Assembly (NCBI GenBank): GCA_026214975.1
Contig: JAOBSW010000106.1
Coordinates: 99,873-163,872 of the forward strand
From: Gentiana macrophylla
Lineage: Eukaryota; Streptophyta; Magnoliopsida; Gentianales; Gentianaceae
Direction: 5' to 3'
Length of the DNA stretch: 64,000 nucleotides
Under the pieces are notes generated by a model, which saw only the letters and a list, made by a program, of their open reading frames with translations, was not told the DNA's origin and made no database searches. This document shows positions 32,485-45,768 of the stretch, piece after piece; the stretch's first letter is position 1; each line of letters starts with the position of its first letter. A program made the translations under genes and the position numbers.

Positions 32485-33993
32485 ATCATCAGGTTCCAAA
32501 AGATCGGAGTGTCTTGACTAGGACGTCGTTTAGATGGAAAACCACTGGTCGTTCCTTTTGTTGACCAATATAGTGTTTCAACCGATGACCATTCACTCGA
32601 ACAACTCTCCTCGCTTATTTTTCAATTCGACGGCTCCACTAGGAAAACTCGAGAAATTTCAAAGGGGCGGACCAACGGGGTGCGTAGCTTACCAGAAACA
32701 GATGTAACCTGGTATTATATAGTAAAACCCATTCGCCTCTTTGAATTCTCTATGCTTGATTTTCTTGTCGTGAAGAAGTTTAGTCCTTTCCTCATCGATT
32801 CTTGAGCTCTGAGTAGCCTGGAGTCCGAACTCATCAAGCTCCCGCAATCGCAACAATCGCTTTTCTCTGCATAAGCGGGCCGTCGAAGTTCAAGAATTTA
32901 ATAGCCCGTAATGCTCTGTGCTCAAGCTCGATTGGCGGTGGGCAGCCTTACCATAAACCATCTCAAACGGAGATGTGCCGATAGGAGTTTTGAAAGTCAT
33001 CCCTGTAGGCCTGAGTACATCATCCAGCCGCTCCATCCAATCTATGAGAGTTCACCGCCTTCTCAAGAATGCTTTTCGTGCTTGGTTACTTACTTCAACT
33101 TGTCCACTGTCGAGGGTGATAAGGGGTAGCGCTTTGTGTTTCACCCCATATCGTTCTAAAATCTTTTCTAATGGAGTATTGCAGTATGAGTTCCCTCATC
33201 ACCGATGAGAGCTCGTGGACAACCAAACCGTGTAAAAATGTTTTTCCTCAGAAGCTCTTGACCACCTTGTGGTCGTTCCATGATGGTGTTGCTATTGCCT
33301 CTACCCACTTTGACACGTAGTCGACGCAGACTGAATGTACTTGTTCCCATACGAGGATGGAAACGGTCCCATGAAGTCAATACCCCATACGTCAAAAACC
33401 TCACATTGTTGGATGGGATGGAGAGGCATGTCCATTCGCCGAGAAAGTTTACCGGTGCGCTGGCACCGGTCACACCCTTTTACAAAACTCTCTCGTATCC
33501 TTAAAATTGTCGGCCAAGAGAAAACCAGATGAAAAATCTTCGCAGCAGTCTTCCTAACTCCATAATGACCTCCCCACAGTCCGTCATGGCATTGCTTTAT
33601 AATGTCCCTCTGCTCGAACTCAGGGACACACCTACGAAGCAATCCATCCTTACAACGCTTGAAGAGAATAGGGTCGTCCCACACATAATAGTTCAAATCC
33701 GAAAAGAATTTCTTCTTTTGCTGATATGTCAGGTCAGGGTCCAGATATCTGCCGCTCAAGAAGTTTGCAAAAGGTGCAAACCAAGGAGAACCTTTTCCAG
33801 TACGGGCAGGAGTAACCTCGCACGCATCAATGGTCATGAGTTGCTCAGTTGGAAAATCAATTCCAATTTCATCCGACTCTACCTGAGGATCATCGGTCAG
33901 CCGAGACATGTGATCAGCTACCACATTCTCGCTACCTTTCTTGTCCCGGATATGAACATCAAACTCTTGTAAAATCAAGATCCATCTCAACAA
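32485..33993 (-). pseudogene. Athila integrase
   Basis: Integrase of the nested element; it would join the cDNA copy to host DNA. The N-terminal HHCC finger is intact in sequence (CHDGLWGGHYG… then GCDRCQ). The core shows GIDFMGPF and, after a frameshift at about 33310, GDEGTH. The third acidic residue is in SGQVEVSNQ at about 33090-33115. The C-terminal part (AVELKNKRGELFE at about 32610) runs down to about 32485. Preceded without a break by RNase H-linked sequence (MLRWILILQEFDVHIRDKKGS). Frameshifts make it non-functional as read, although some may be sequence error. Confidence 0.85.
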
Positions 33994-35250
33994 ACGAGGC
34001 TTGGCATCAGCCTTGTTTAATGAGATATTTCAACGCAGTAATGGTCTCGCCTGCATCGTGACTTTCGACCAAGCAAATAGCTTCTAAATTTATCCATGGC
34101 AAAAACTCATCGCCAACAACTCCTTCTCGCTTGTTGCATAATTTACTTGCGTTGGGTTTAAAGTGTGACTAGCGTAGTAGATGGGTTGGAACCTTCCGTC
34201 CACTCTCGACCTAACACCGCACCGATCGCATAATTAGAAGCATCACACATAAGCTCGAAGGAGCTTTTCAATGGGTGCTATAAGAATTGGCGAGGTAACC
34301 AACTTGTCTTTTAATTCTTTAAACGCTCTTTCACATTCGGGGTAAAACAAACTTCACATCCTCTCTAAGAGAGTTGACAAAGGCTTGGCTATCTTAGAAA
34401 AGTCTTTAATGAACCGCCTATAGAATCCAACATGACCCAAGAATCCTCTTACTTCTCTTACAGCTTTGGGGTATGTCATTTTTTCAATAGCTTTTACCTT
34501 CGCTTTGTCAACCTCTATACCTTCTTTGGACACCTTGTGTCCCTGAACAATTCCTTCTTCCACCATTAGGTGGCACTTCTCCCAATTTAAGACTAAGTCC
34601 TTCTATGCACCGGGACGTAACTTTATCAAGATTGTGTAAACAGAGTCTAAACTGCCCCGAATACAGAGAAGTCATCCATAAAAATTTCCATCACCTTCCC
34701 CACTAAACCATTGAAGATAGCCAAAGATACATCTTTGAAATGTAGCCGGTGCATTGCAGAGACCAAATGGCATTCTTCGTGTTTAAGGTACCAGAGGGAG
34801 GCAGTGAAGGTAGTCTTTTCTTGATCATTGGAATTCGATAGCTATCCGAAAGTATCCGCAATAGCCATCCAAAAACAATAAAATTGCTTGCCACTAAGCC
34901 TCTCAAGGAGCTGGTCAATGAATGGCAAAGGAAGTGGTCTTTTAGAGTTACCTCATTTAGTCTTCGTAGTCGATGCAAACTCTATAACCAAAGTGACTTG
35001 TCGTAAGGCAATCTCTTCCCCTTTTCATTCTTTTTCAATAGTTATCCCTCCTTTCTTTGGCACCACCGAGTGGGGCTTACCCATTCACTATCGGCTATTG
35101 GGTAGATGATACCCATGTCAAGCAATTTGATGATTTTTCTTAACGATTTCCTCGCATGTGAGGTTTAGCCTTCTCGAGGTCAGCCGACCTTCTTCGATCC
35201 TCAACAAAGATCCCGATCTTATGCATACAGATATCGTGGCTTATCCCCTT
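33994..35250 (-). pseudogene. Athila reverse transcriptase and RNase H
   Basis: Reverse transcriptase with the metal-binding motif FMDDFSV (codons at about 34670-34688), preceded by fragments in several frames (KDHFLCHS, FCFLDG-like, then the LCNAPATF-equivalent near 34745). The RT end reads GIVQGHKVSKEGIEVDK and REVRGFLGHVGFYRRF (34354-34566). RNase H follows: LMCDASNYAIGAVLG at about 34230 with its catalytic Asp, and NYATSEKELL at about 34140. At least five frame changes. FMDDF in place of YVDD is normal for this lineage. Confidence 0.85.
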
Positions 35251-35899
35251 AATATCTCCCACTTGCCAACCAAAGGCGAGGATATTATCTTGCAAAGACT
35301 TTGATAAGCTTTTCTTCCTCCTTCGGTTCTAACTTAGATGAAATGATCAAAAGGAGCTTATCACCGCCCCTCGAGAAAAATGTATTTCAAGTGTTGAGGC
35401 AAGGGTTTCAACACTAAATGACGGTGGCTTCTCCACACTTGGTCTCAATTTATCTCCTTAAGCTCTAGATCTCCAAGCTTATTATAAGGGCTCAAGCATC
35501 ATGGCCTCCCAAACAGACAGGTGGGCCTCATCTCCTTTTGCAAATCTGGGCATATCACCATGCCTCTCCTCATCTTCTTTCCTACCACCTCGTGGTAATC
35601 GTAACTTTCCTTGTCAATCTCTTCTAAAAATTTTATCCACTCCTCATTAGTCCAAGTTGCGTATAGTTTATTGAATTCTTCCTCATCCCAACTACCCATG
35701 AACACTTGTTTATCATACTCATGCTGAAATCGCCCTCAATAGCTAAACAAGTGTCACCTGGACGGGTGCTTCACCGTGCATTGCCCACATTGAACTTTAT
35801 GCTCTCATCCTCCAAATGTAGGTTACTTCGCGCCACCGTAGGAATCTAGTAAGGCACGGGCGGTTGCAAGAAAAGGTCTTCCAAGGATCAAGGGGTTTT

Positions 35900-36420
35900 C
35901 TCATCATTGGTCATATCCATGATTACCCAATCACTGGGTATATGAAGTTTTTAACCTTGACCAACACATCTTCTACAATTCCCTTGCATATTTCACACTT
36001 CTATCGCAAGTTGAAGAGAAATAGGTTTAAGCGTAATAGATTGATCCAATCCAAGAGATTGGAAGATTGACGAGACATCGATTGATTGATGCTCCCGAAT
36101 CGCATAGAACATTGTGGAAATCCCCTGCTCCCGATAGTACATGAAATCGTAAATCTACCAGTGGTCGAGGACACTTCACAGAAGTTTAGTCCGCTGATTG
36201 CCGAGCATTCTCCATTCAATACTATGTGCTCGAGCTCTTGGAGCTTTTTTTCGAACTCATCGCGCCCTTTATAAACTTTGTATACTTTGGCATTCCTATC
36301 AAAAGATCAACTAATGGAATGTTTGCCTCAAGATTCTTGAGCAAGTCGATAACCTTCTTATATTCTTTATCGATCGTTAATGACAAACTTGTTCTTGTTA
36401 GGTGGGTAAGGGAGATCAAG
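35900..36420 (-). pseudogene. Athila aspartic protease region
   Basis: LLKNLEANIPLVDLLIGMPK and YTKFIKGA (36290-36350), then NGECSAI… TISCTIG (36120-36215) and, one frame over, CDSGASIN at about 36085-36110, the DSG active site of retropepsin. A single-base frame change lies just upstream of the catalytic residue. The 35250-35900 stretch holds protease-RT linker remnants, including the 68-residue acidic ORF at 35499-35705. Confidence 0.75.
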
Positions 36421-36499
36421 CAAAGTCTTCCTCAAGAAAGTGCTTCTTTGCCGCCTTATCATTGATTGCTTTGTCTTCCCTATCCTTCCACCTCACATG

Positions 36500-38112
36500 C
36501 TTCCCTAACACAACTTAGATTCTCGACTTCTTCTCGTAATTCTTCTCTTTATCATCAGTATTCTCAACTTCCACATTTTCTTGAATTTTTCTTTCACTTG
36601 GATCAATAGTAGTCCCAACATCTTTCCGAGGAGAACAAAGATCTTCCTCCTGCCTCTCGCCGCATGAGGAGGGGCTACTGCTTTCCTGGTTGGCCCGACC
36701 GCCAACCGCTTTCCCACTCCTCGATTTATTGCATTCAACTCATCCCCGACCATAGCTCCATGGTGCGCATGATCGGTGCACGATTTCGATCATTCGGACC
36801 AAGTTAACCCTCGGGGTTCTTCTCAATAAAACTCGGCACCGACCTTGAGGTCGACTTGCTTGCTCGCTCAAAGTCATCCCATTTGCACCTCCAAATTCCT
36901 CACCTGCACTTGTCGAGTACTTAATGCATTTGCCAAGATCTCGAAATGATTGATTCTCGATTTTGATTTTGATTTTGATCTTGATTTACCGTGGATTGGT
37001 GTTCCATGCCGGTCGAGAGTTGAATTGAAAATTGCTTTGATTAGGCCTAGGGGCCTGAAATCGATGGGGTTTGATGCCCTGCATGGTCACTCCATCGGAA
37101 ACCAGGGTGGTTCCGGTTATAATTGAACCTTGAGTGTTTTGATTCTCGACCCAAGGTCGATAATTTTGAAAATTGAATGCATTCACCTCCTCCGAATGCA
37201 ACAATAGATGACATCGATGGAATGTGTGCCCAACGGTATCGCAATTTTGACAAACAACATTGTTTTGAACGACTTTGACCGTGAGATCGGGTCAAGCCGG
37301 CATTGATTACTACGATGGCCTTGGCCATGGCAATTGTCACACACAAGACTTTGAACATTCATTGCCGCTACTTGCTTCAGAGTGCGGCTAATCGAGCTTT
37401 TAGAGACGTGGTCTCATCTACCTCATACTTCCTCGCAAATGAGCTTTTCGATTGGGACGACACTGCATAGGTAGGGGCATAATTATACTTTGCAATATCT
37501 TCAAACAACATCCATCCTCATCGTGTCTTTCTCGTAAATGCACCTCCAGCAGAACTATTCACCATTCCCTTAGTCAATTCACCAAACCATCGTGAGAAAG
37601 TGTTGACCAATCTTTGTTTATCCAAAGCCCATGGTGGGGGCACTTTTCAAGAGAGTCTTAAATCGTCTCCACGCATCGTAAAAGATTCCTTCTCGGATTG
37701 CACAAAAGTGAATATCTGATTAAGAAGATGAGCCGTCTTTGCGGGTGGAAAGTAATCGCTCGTAAATTCTTTCTCCAACTCCTCCCAATGGAAGTAATGG
37801 ATTCGACCTGGTAAGGATTTATACCATTCTTTCGCTTCTCCTTCAAAGTGAGAAGGGAAAAGTTTCATCTTTTGTGGCGCCCTCAAGTGACCCTTTGATT
37901 AAAATAGTCCCGCACGATTCTAGAAATGAGTGAATGTGATCGCATGCGGGTCCTCAAAGTGGAAAATCCATGAAATGTGGAACCTCTTACCAAATTGATT
38001 AAAGAAGTTTTGAGTTCGAAATTATCACCGTGATTTCGTGAATCACGACCGCAGGATTAACTTTCACGTAGATGGCATGGCAAAGTCCGCCAATGTCCGT
38101 TGCTCTCGCCAT
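36500..38112 (-). pseudogene. Athila gag with CCHC zinc knuckle
   Basis: Starts near ATG at 38112 (MARATDIGG). After frame changes it reads the capsid block at 37886-37647: MKLFPSHFEGEAKEWYKSLP, HWEELEKEF, DYFPPAKTAHL (Retrotrans_gag type). A zinc knuckle CDNCHGQGHRSNQC (C-x2-C-x4-H-x4-C) lies at about 37299-37340. A Gln/Asn/Pro-rich stretch and a Lys/Glu-rich linker follow (36990-36500). It would form the particle and bind RNA. Broken by several frameshifts. Confidence 0.85.
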
Positions 38113-38542
38113 TTCTTCAACCTGGCTCCTCCTTGAGCTTCTCCTCCAGTATCCTTTCAGGATTGTTTCCTTCCGTGGTTCCTCGTCCGTTGGTCCGTGA
38201 GCCGGGCCAAACGTCTCGCTTGGTCGAGCGATGGTTCGCCTATCTCCGGATTATACAAAAGTGGTCCCCGTGAGTTCGAGTTTGCATAAACTACGTTTGG
38301 GCACCAACACCTAAATCACGAGGTTTCGGATTTTATCCTTATGCTTCGCAGAGTGGGATTCACCGAGAATCCATCACCCAACCTCAATGATTGAAACGTG
38401 TTCCGTGTTTCTTTTCTCTCTTTCTCGGTAATTACCGAATCCACTCGGTATTTATCGAGAATTTTTTTAAAAATTTTTTTTTAATTTTTTTTTAGAATTA
38501 AAAAAAAACTATACTAAAACAGGCTCGAACCTTGGAAACGGG
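38113..38542 (-). other. Athila leader, primer site missing
   Basis: Sequence between gag and the truncated 5' LTR. No TGGCGCC-type primer site can be found where it should be. The left LTR sequence 28537-28711 has no counterpart here; instead there is an AT-rich, A/T-tract stretch (about 38460-38520). Confidence 0.6.
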
Positions 38543-40112
38543 CTCGGATTTTCAATTAACAAACTAAGGTAGCAAACGTGAAAATAAATAAAACTACGAT
38601 AATAAAAATTTATAATTTAAAACAACTAGAACGCACCGATGATCCACCACCCCACCGAAAATAACAAGAAAGACACATATTCATTCGTAAGTTCTTGGAT
38701 TATTATCTGCTAAAGAGGCATTTTCCCTTTCGGTTCATCGCGTTTTAATTAGTTCACCACTCTCGGTACAACTAAAGCATTTACGGATCAAAGATATGGA
38801 TATAAATCCTAATCGACAACATTCACCCTCAACTTACGATGTTGGAAGAATATTATCATTCTCCTTCACGGTAATCTACTTAATTTATCAACTATCGTAT
38901 CTAAATTGATTAGCATGCAACATAAGTATAGATCATACAAATTGCACATAAACAATTCAAACATGAAGGAAGAACAAGAAACTCACTAGAACAAATGAAA
39001 ACGAAATCCTTGTTTATTCCGTGATGGTGGCTTCACAAAGGTGGTTCTAGCTTAGAGACCTTAGCCAATCATCCTCGATTATGATTTCGTAATCAGGTCG
39101 TGAGCTCCAAAGATTACAACAAGATTACTATTCTAATTTATTCTCGGCATAACGCCACAGAGTATTTACATAAAAGACGGAAAAGTAAAAGCTTGGCCAA
39201 AAGTGACCAAGGAGGGGCAAGGAAGATGGATGGAAATGGATGAGTATATATAGGAGAGATTGTATAAGGATAGGTTCATTTGGGGAGGTAAGAAGTTAGT
39301 TAAAAGGAGGTAGTATTTGGGGAGGTTGGAAGTTTGTTATGGAGGTAATGATGAGTTAGCATGTGAAGGTGATCTTGGAGAATATTTGCCATCATTAGTC
39401 TTCACATGGAGGTGGTGAGTCATGTAGGAGCATGTGAAGGTTGTTAGGAGAAATCATTACATGCCACATGCATCAATTGAGCCAAAAATATCTCCGGTTC
39501 GTCCCAAGTTCCAGCAGTTCGTAAAAAAATCATAACTTGAGTTGTAGACTCGATTGACGTGATTCAAAATGCGTTGGAAAGCTCATTTTAGTATCTACAA
39601 CTTTCGTCAAGAACTCTTCCCTGAAAATGCCTCTAGGTCGGGTCAAAAATCCGTCGAAAACAGATTACGGTAAAACTCGTAGGAAAAATGATCCGTTAAA
39701 CTCGTTAGCTCGTGGCATCTTCTTCAAAATCCATCTTTTAGACCTCAAAACATATTGTTACATGTGATATTTTGCAAACCTTGGTCACCAAGTTTGGGCC
39801 GAATCGAATCGAGCTTTCTTCATTCGAATCGAGCTTTCTTCTTAACCTTCATCCGATCTTCGCTTAAGCTCCTCATTTAACATGCAAGCGCACTCTACAT
39901 TCATGATAACATCGTGCAAAATGTAACATCTCATATCTAAAGATATTTATCCAATAAAATCACATAATTAACCCAAATTTGCACTTAACCACTTTTAAAA
40001 CTCATTTGCTCAATAATTCTATTAAACCCTTAATTTCTATGCAAATTATACGAATATGGAGGAAATCGTTATAAAATATAACGTTATAAATCATGTAAAA
40101 TCACTCTAAACA
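38543..40112 (-). repeat. Athila 5' LTR (right), truncated at U5
   Basis: Aligns with 28712-30282 over about 1570 bp. Many differences are one- or two-base changes in CG or CNG contexts (for example 38707 against 28875, and 39549 against 29709). Confidence 0.9.
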
Positions 40113-40117
40113 CTGCG

Positions 40118-42506
40118 CCTCCAAGGCACTACTGTGTTTTGGCCTAGTTGTAGATTTTACAATGACCCATAAGCTAGAACATTTCTAGCTCATCGTATCA
40201 CTTAATCAAAGTGATCGCAAACCTGCATACAAGAGCTCCCACTCGCCTTCATAAGACGGGATATACGCCTCAGACATCTACGTTTATTTAATTCCAAGTT
40301 TCGATAAACTAGGAAACTTTTCTTAACTTGTTTAAGGATATTCTCGACATTCACCAGATTTACTTTCATACTTGCTCATGACTATTCATGGACTATGAAC
40401 ATCCGGCATGACCTATAAGATGGTTCCTATCGCAGAGCAAAGCGAGACCTTCCATAAGCATCATCTTTCACCTTATCTTTAGGACCAATGTCCTAACATA
40501 GACAGATCTCGCGATCTATGCTAAACTTCTTTTAGCATCACATCTATATAGGTAAACAATAATCTAATAGCAGTTAAATCTATCACTATAGATTCTTATT
40601 TCTAAAAATAAGAACTACCAATCCAAGTGCTTTCGTAAAGACCTTGAACTACCAAACATTAATTGATCGTGACATGGGGCGATAATTCTCGAGAGAGATA
40701 TCCAATACCTTACTCAAAAATCGTAACACACTCCCACTATCCATATTGCACATTGGCATATCCTTCTTTTGACTAAATCAAACTCCTTTGATTATCAAAC
40801 AAAGAAATTGTCTAGAGAAACTTGTTTGAGTCCATAAATGAATCTCGTGGGCTTACATATCATGTCATCGTCTATGAACATCGAGCTTTCTGCCCAACGC
40901 CTTCAACACTATCATATAGCCATGATAAGAAGTTATAACAAGCATAGTCTGAATAATCGGGCTCAAATTTTTACAGGACATTCCCTCAGGTAAGATGACT
41001 AAGTTTATAACCTGGTTGTCACCGATGGAATCTAATTCGAGATATTATGGCTCTGGCCATATCTCTCAATCTTGCCTTTCAAACATTCCTTCATAAGTCG
41101 TGAGATATTCATTCATCAAGATGAACATACCAAAGCAAGCCCTTTGGGCTTGAGGTTATCCATGAGACTTACGTAACTTTATGTGCATCGAGCAAAGGAT
41201 CTACACCTCATCGCTATGCGGCGCCCGCGCTCACGTTCCATTGGTTGAATATATCTTTGTGGTTCTCAAACTCTTTGAGATCTTATTCACTCCCACTGCT
41301 TCTTTTGGAAGAAACACTTCCTCTAGAAGACAAAGATGTTTGGAGACAAACATTTTGCTCCACGGACAGTAAAAAATATCCAATGTGCTAGCTAAGATAT
41401 TCCACAAAGTTGCATATGTCGTACTAGGCTCCAAGCCTTTCGACTTTGCTTATGACAACTTCAAATCATCGGTTAAGATAGAATCGACATTATCATCTTC
41501 CATATCTAATATGGAATTTATTCAACCTTTATTTTGGAACTAGGTTAAGCATAAAGGCACTATCCCTAAACGGGTAAGGGATACTTGTGATGGCTTGCGC
41601 CACACTTTTATCATATAAAGTGTTGTTTCCATTTCAGAGCACAATCTAATTGCATGTATCCCAAAGATGGTATCCTTCAAGGAGAATCTTATTCCTTTCG
41701 CACGACTTCAAACACCCTTCGTATTAATTACTTCACCCAATTGAAGATTAATTCCTAAGTAGCTCATCAATCTCATATTCGCAGACTAGCTCGAACTTTC
41801 GGGCTTTCCAATTGTCGACTTCAATAAGTACACTTGACTATTTCTAACAATAGTTATAGAGATTAACAAACAATTATTTGTAGCATTAATTGTCATAAGC
41901 CAACAAACATCGGTATGTTTAGGCTTTAGACAATTTTTCTAGATTTTTACAATCTTTTCATAAAAGGGTATTTCACTCATCTTTGGATAAGATACGATAT
42001 TACCCACATAATTCATAATCACATGGTTCGGACATCATCTAAATGACATTTGATTATACGCTTTCTTCCAGAGAGTCGACATCTAGAACAACTACAAATA
42101 TCAAAGATAATAAATGCATACAAATATTTAGTCGAGATCTCATCACATATATCAACTATACAAGTGATATCAATCTAGTATGTTAGATTCAAAGTGACCT
42201 TCCAACTTTATCGGAATAACATTTATTCTTTACAATTGAATATGTCTACTAAATCCTAACAAATAATCGAAAGTATGTTCTTCATAAGAACCGAACATAA
42301 TAACATTTATTTAGTTCCCTTATCGCTTATTAGATCCGCAATATGGTAAGTGTTACAACATTTGTTTAACCTTCCATATCTCAGATTTAATCTTTCTAAC
42401 TTAATCACACTCGTAAGATATCATATATCTAAGAGTTGCTTGAACTTAGATAGATTTATCTCAACTCACTTGCCTAGAATAGAAACTTCAATAAGTTCTC
42501 TATTTA
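40118..42506 (-). pseudogene. Copia pol (integrase end, RT, RNase H), copy 2
   Basis: The integrase-RT junction reads KMFVSKHLCLLEEVFLPKEA (41290-41350). RT shows RFIYGLKQV (about 40820-40850), the IYGLKQ hallmark of Ty1/copia, followed out of frame by FDLVKR. The YVDD position seems decayed (about 40730; VLDISLEN reading is uncertain). Matches 43380-45768 closely. It stops at 'ctctattta' (42506), where it is joined to partial LTR sequence. Confidence 0.65.
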
Positions 42507-42507
42507 T

Positions 42508-43066
42508 CCCAATCACTACCGCATGATCGCCCCGTGGCTAGGGGAAACCTCAATAGTGTCAAAGCATGACAATCCACACCGTGATGCCATGAAGACTCGG
42601 TCCAAAGGATAATTACACAACCGCCACATAGTGTGACACTTATCCGTGTAAGTGGGTCACCTAACGCACGCATTCTCTAATACACGCCCACGCATACCCA
42701 AGTGTCTCTACACTTCGATAGACGAGATCTATCCTCGCCTAAAAGATGTAAGACATCTAATACGTGCTAGTCTGCTTATACTATCAATGTCCTGCTTAAT
42801 AGTACATCACCTAGTAGACATTTAAGTATCAAACTTATTACGTTGATTAGAGATCTCATCAACCATAATCGCCTATCATGGTTTCTCTACCACGCTTTAA
42901 TACTAAGGACGTTATCATATAACAATTCATAATTGGTTCTTTAAAAGAACATATATATGACAAATGTAAAAGCCATTTTATATATGTATAAACATAAAGA
43001 AATAGTAGAAATGATCCGACCCGTCGGATCCGGTCCAACCCGATTGGGTTTAGGACACTATTTCAA
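42508..43066 (-). repeat. Partial copia LTR inside the element
   Basis: The same sequence as 27659-28221 and 49860-50414, i.e. the first ~560 bp of LTR in element orientation, ending beside the purine tract (here without the last 'ca'). It marks the joint of a tandem duplication. Confidence 0.88.
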
Positions 43067-45768
43067 ATCTCCCACTTGGCCTAAAACCAATCACTCGTGA
43101 CACACAAGACCAAGTTGAAACACAAGAATCTTATGCAATACTCGCAACCAAATTTCACCATAAACGGATCGCTATCCGTGGGGACTCGGGACTATCTTCA
43201 TATCATGTTCCAAATTGACCAAGTCAAAGGAACCGCCTCAACACACACACTAATCTCTCGACGAGACCCTGGTCCTTGCTTCAAGCAATGAATCCACTTA
43301 CTATATCAACTATATAGAAAAGGTGGAAGAACCGCATAAGGTTCGTGAATGAACCTCATAGACTCATGTATCGCCTCCCGCGCTTCTAAGGCACTCACTG
43401 CTTTTGGCCTACTTGTAGAATTTACAAATGACCCATATGCTAGAACATTTCCACTCAACGTATCACTTAATCAAAGTGATCGCAAACCTGCATCGTAGCT
43501 CCCACTTGCCTTCATAAGACTCAGGATTTACGTCTGTATATCTACGCTTATTTAATTCTAGGTTTCAATAAACTAGAAAATTTTCCTTAACTTGTTTAAG
43601 GGTATTCTCAACCTTCATCTACTTTCATACTTTCTCATGACTATTCATGGACTATGAACATCTGGCATCACCTATAAGATGGTTCCTATCGCAGTAGCGA
43701 ATGAAACCTTCCACAAGTATCATCTTTCACCTTATCTTTAGGACCAATGTCTTAACATAGACAGATCTCGCGATCTATGCTAAACTTCTTTTAGCATCAC
43801 ATCTATATAGGTAAACTATAATCTAATAGCAGTTCAATCTATCACTATAGATTCTTATTTCTAAAATAAGAACTGCTAATCCAAGTGCTTTCGTAAAGAC
43901 CTTGAACTACCAAACATTAATTGACTGTGACATGGGGTGATAATTCTCGAGAGAGATATCCAATACCTTACTCAAAAATCGTAACACACTCCCACTATCC
44001 AACTTGCACATTGGCATATCCTTCTTTTGACTAAATCAAACTCCTTTGATTATCAAACAAAGAAATCGTCTAGAGAAACTTGTTTGAGTCCATAAATGGA
44101 TCTCGTGGGCTTACATATCATGTTATCGTCTATGAACATCGAGCTGTCTGCCCAACGTCTTCAACACTATCATATAGTCATGATACAAAGTTATAACAAG
44201 TATTATCTCGAATAGAATCGGGCTCACCTTACGGGACATTCCTCTAGGTAAGATGGACTAGGTTCACAACCTGGTTGTCACCGATGGAATCTAATTTCGA
44301 TATTATGGCTCCTAGCCATATCTCTCAAACTCGCTTTCAAACATTCTTTCATAAGTCGTGAGATGTTTATTCTTCAAGATGAACATACCGGCAGCCTTTT
44401 CAGGCTTGAGGTTATCCACAGACTTGCAGAACTTTTGTGTGCACTGAGCAGTGTTTTACACCTCATCGCTATGCAAGGCCTCCGCTTCATGTTCCAATGG
44501 TTGAATATATCTTTGTGGTTCTCAAACTCCTTTGAGATTTGATTCACTCCCACTGCTTCTTTTGGAAGAAACACTTCCTTTAGAAGACAAACTTTGTTTG
44601 GAGACAAACACATTTTGCTCCATGGACGAGTAAATAATATCTAGCAGCATTTGCTAAGATATTCCACAAAGTTGCATATGCCGTACTAGGCTCCAAGCCT
44701 TTCTCGACTTTTGTTTATGACAACCTCAAATCATCTGTTAAGATAGATTTGACATTATCATCTTCCATATCTAGTATGGAATTCATTCAACCTTTATTCT
44801 TCGGAACTTGGTTAAGTATAAGGGCACTATCCCGAAACAGATAAGGGATACTTCGCATGGCTTGCGTCACACCTTTATCATATAAAGTGTTGTTTCCATT
44901 TTGTGAACACAATCTAATTGCGTATCCCAAAGATGGTATCCTTGAAGGAGAATCTTATTCCCTTTCGCACGACTTCGAAACACCCTTCGTATTAATTACT
45001 TCAATCCAATTGAAAATTAATTCCTAAGTAGCTCATCAATCTCATATTCGCATTTAGATCGAACTTTTCGGCTTTCCTAATTGTCGTATTTCAATAAATA
45101 CATTCAACTATTTCTAAAATAGTCATAGAGATTGACAAACAATTATTTGTGGTATTAATTGTCATAAGCCAACAAACATCGGTATGTTTAGGCTTGGATA
45201 ATTTTTCTAGAATTTATAACCTTTTCATAAAAGGGTATTTTTAGTCCTCTTGGATAAGATACGTTTAACCCACATGATTCATAATCATATGGTTCAACAT
45301 CATCGTAATGACGCTTAATTACACGCTTTCTTCCGGAGAGACTATGTCCAGAACAACTACAAATATCAAGGATAATACCATACAAATATTTAGTTGAGAT
45401 CTCATCACATACATCAACTATATAGTGACAACAATCTAGTATGTTAGATTCAAAGTGACCATCCAACTTTATCGGAATAACATTTATTCTTTACAATTGA
45501 ATATGTCTACTAAATCCTAACAAATAATCAAAGCATGTTCTTCATAAGAACCGGAACATTATAACATTTATTTAGTTCCTTTATCAGTTTACTAGATCCA
45601 GAATATGGTAAGTGTTACAACGTTTGCTTCACCTTTCTATATCTGTATTTAATCTTTCTAATTTAATCACACTCGCAAGATATCATATATCTAAGAGTTG
45701 ACTTGAACTTAGATAGATTTATCTCAACTCACTTGCCTATAATAGAAACTTCAATAAGTTCTCTATTT
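43067..45768 (-). pseudogene. Copia pol, copy 1
   Basis: Second copy of the pol region: LLKEVFLPKEAVGVNQIS (44530-44590) and RSIYGLKQV (about 44078-44106). The 92-residue ORF at 45188-45466 (minus) is in the part upstream of pol and has no clear domain. Frames are broken. Collinear with 40118-42506 plus 28222-28536. Confidence 0.65.

Larger units (their letters stand above)
28537..40112 (-). mobile_element. Athila-type Ty3/gypsy retrotransposon, 11.6 kb, nested in copia
   Basis: LTRs begin TGTTTAGAG and end CGCGAACA on the minus strand. A perfect 5-bp duplication CTGCG flanks it at 28532-28536 and 40113-40117. The interior carries, on the minus strand and in order, gag, protease, RT, RNase H and integrase, then about 1.9 kb of non-coding sequence and a purine tract. 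The right LTR lacks about 175 bp at its U5 end together with the primer site. LTR similarity is high, so insertion into the copia element was recent, yet every coding domain has frameshifts. It is the only near-complete gag-pol in the window and the closest relative of the two smaller elements on the left. Confidence 0.92.

Noticed and set aside
33529..33972. 147-residue plus-strand ORF
   Set aside because: Antisense shadow of the Athila integrase at 32485-33993.
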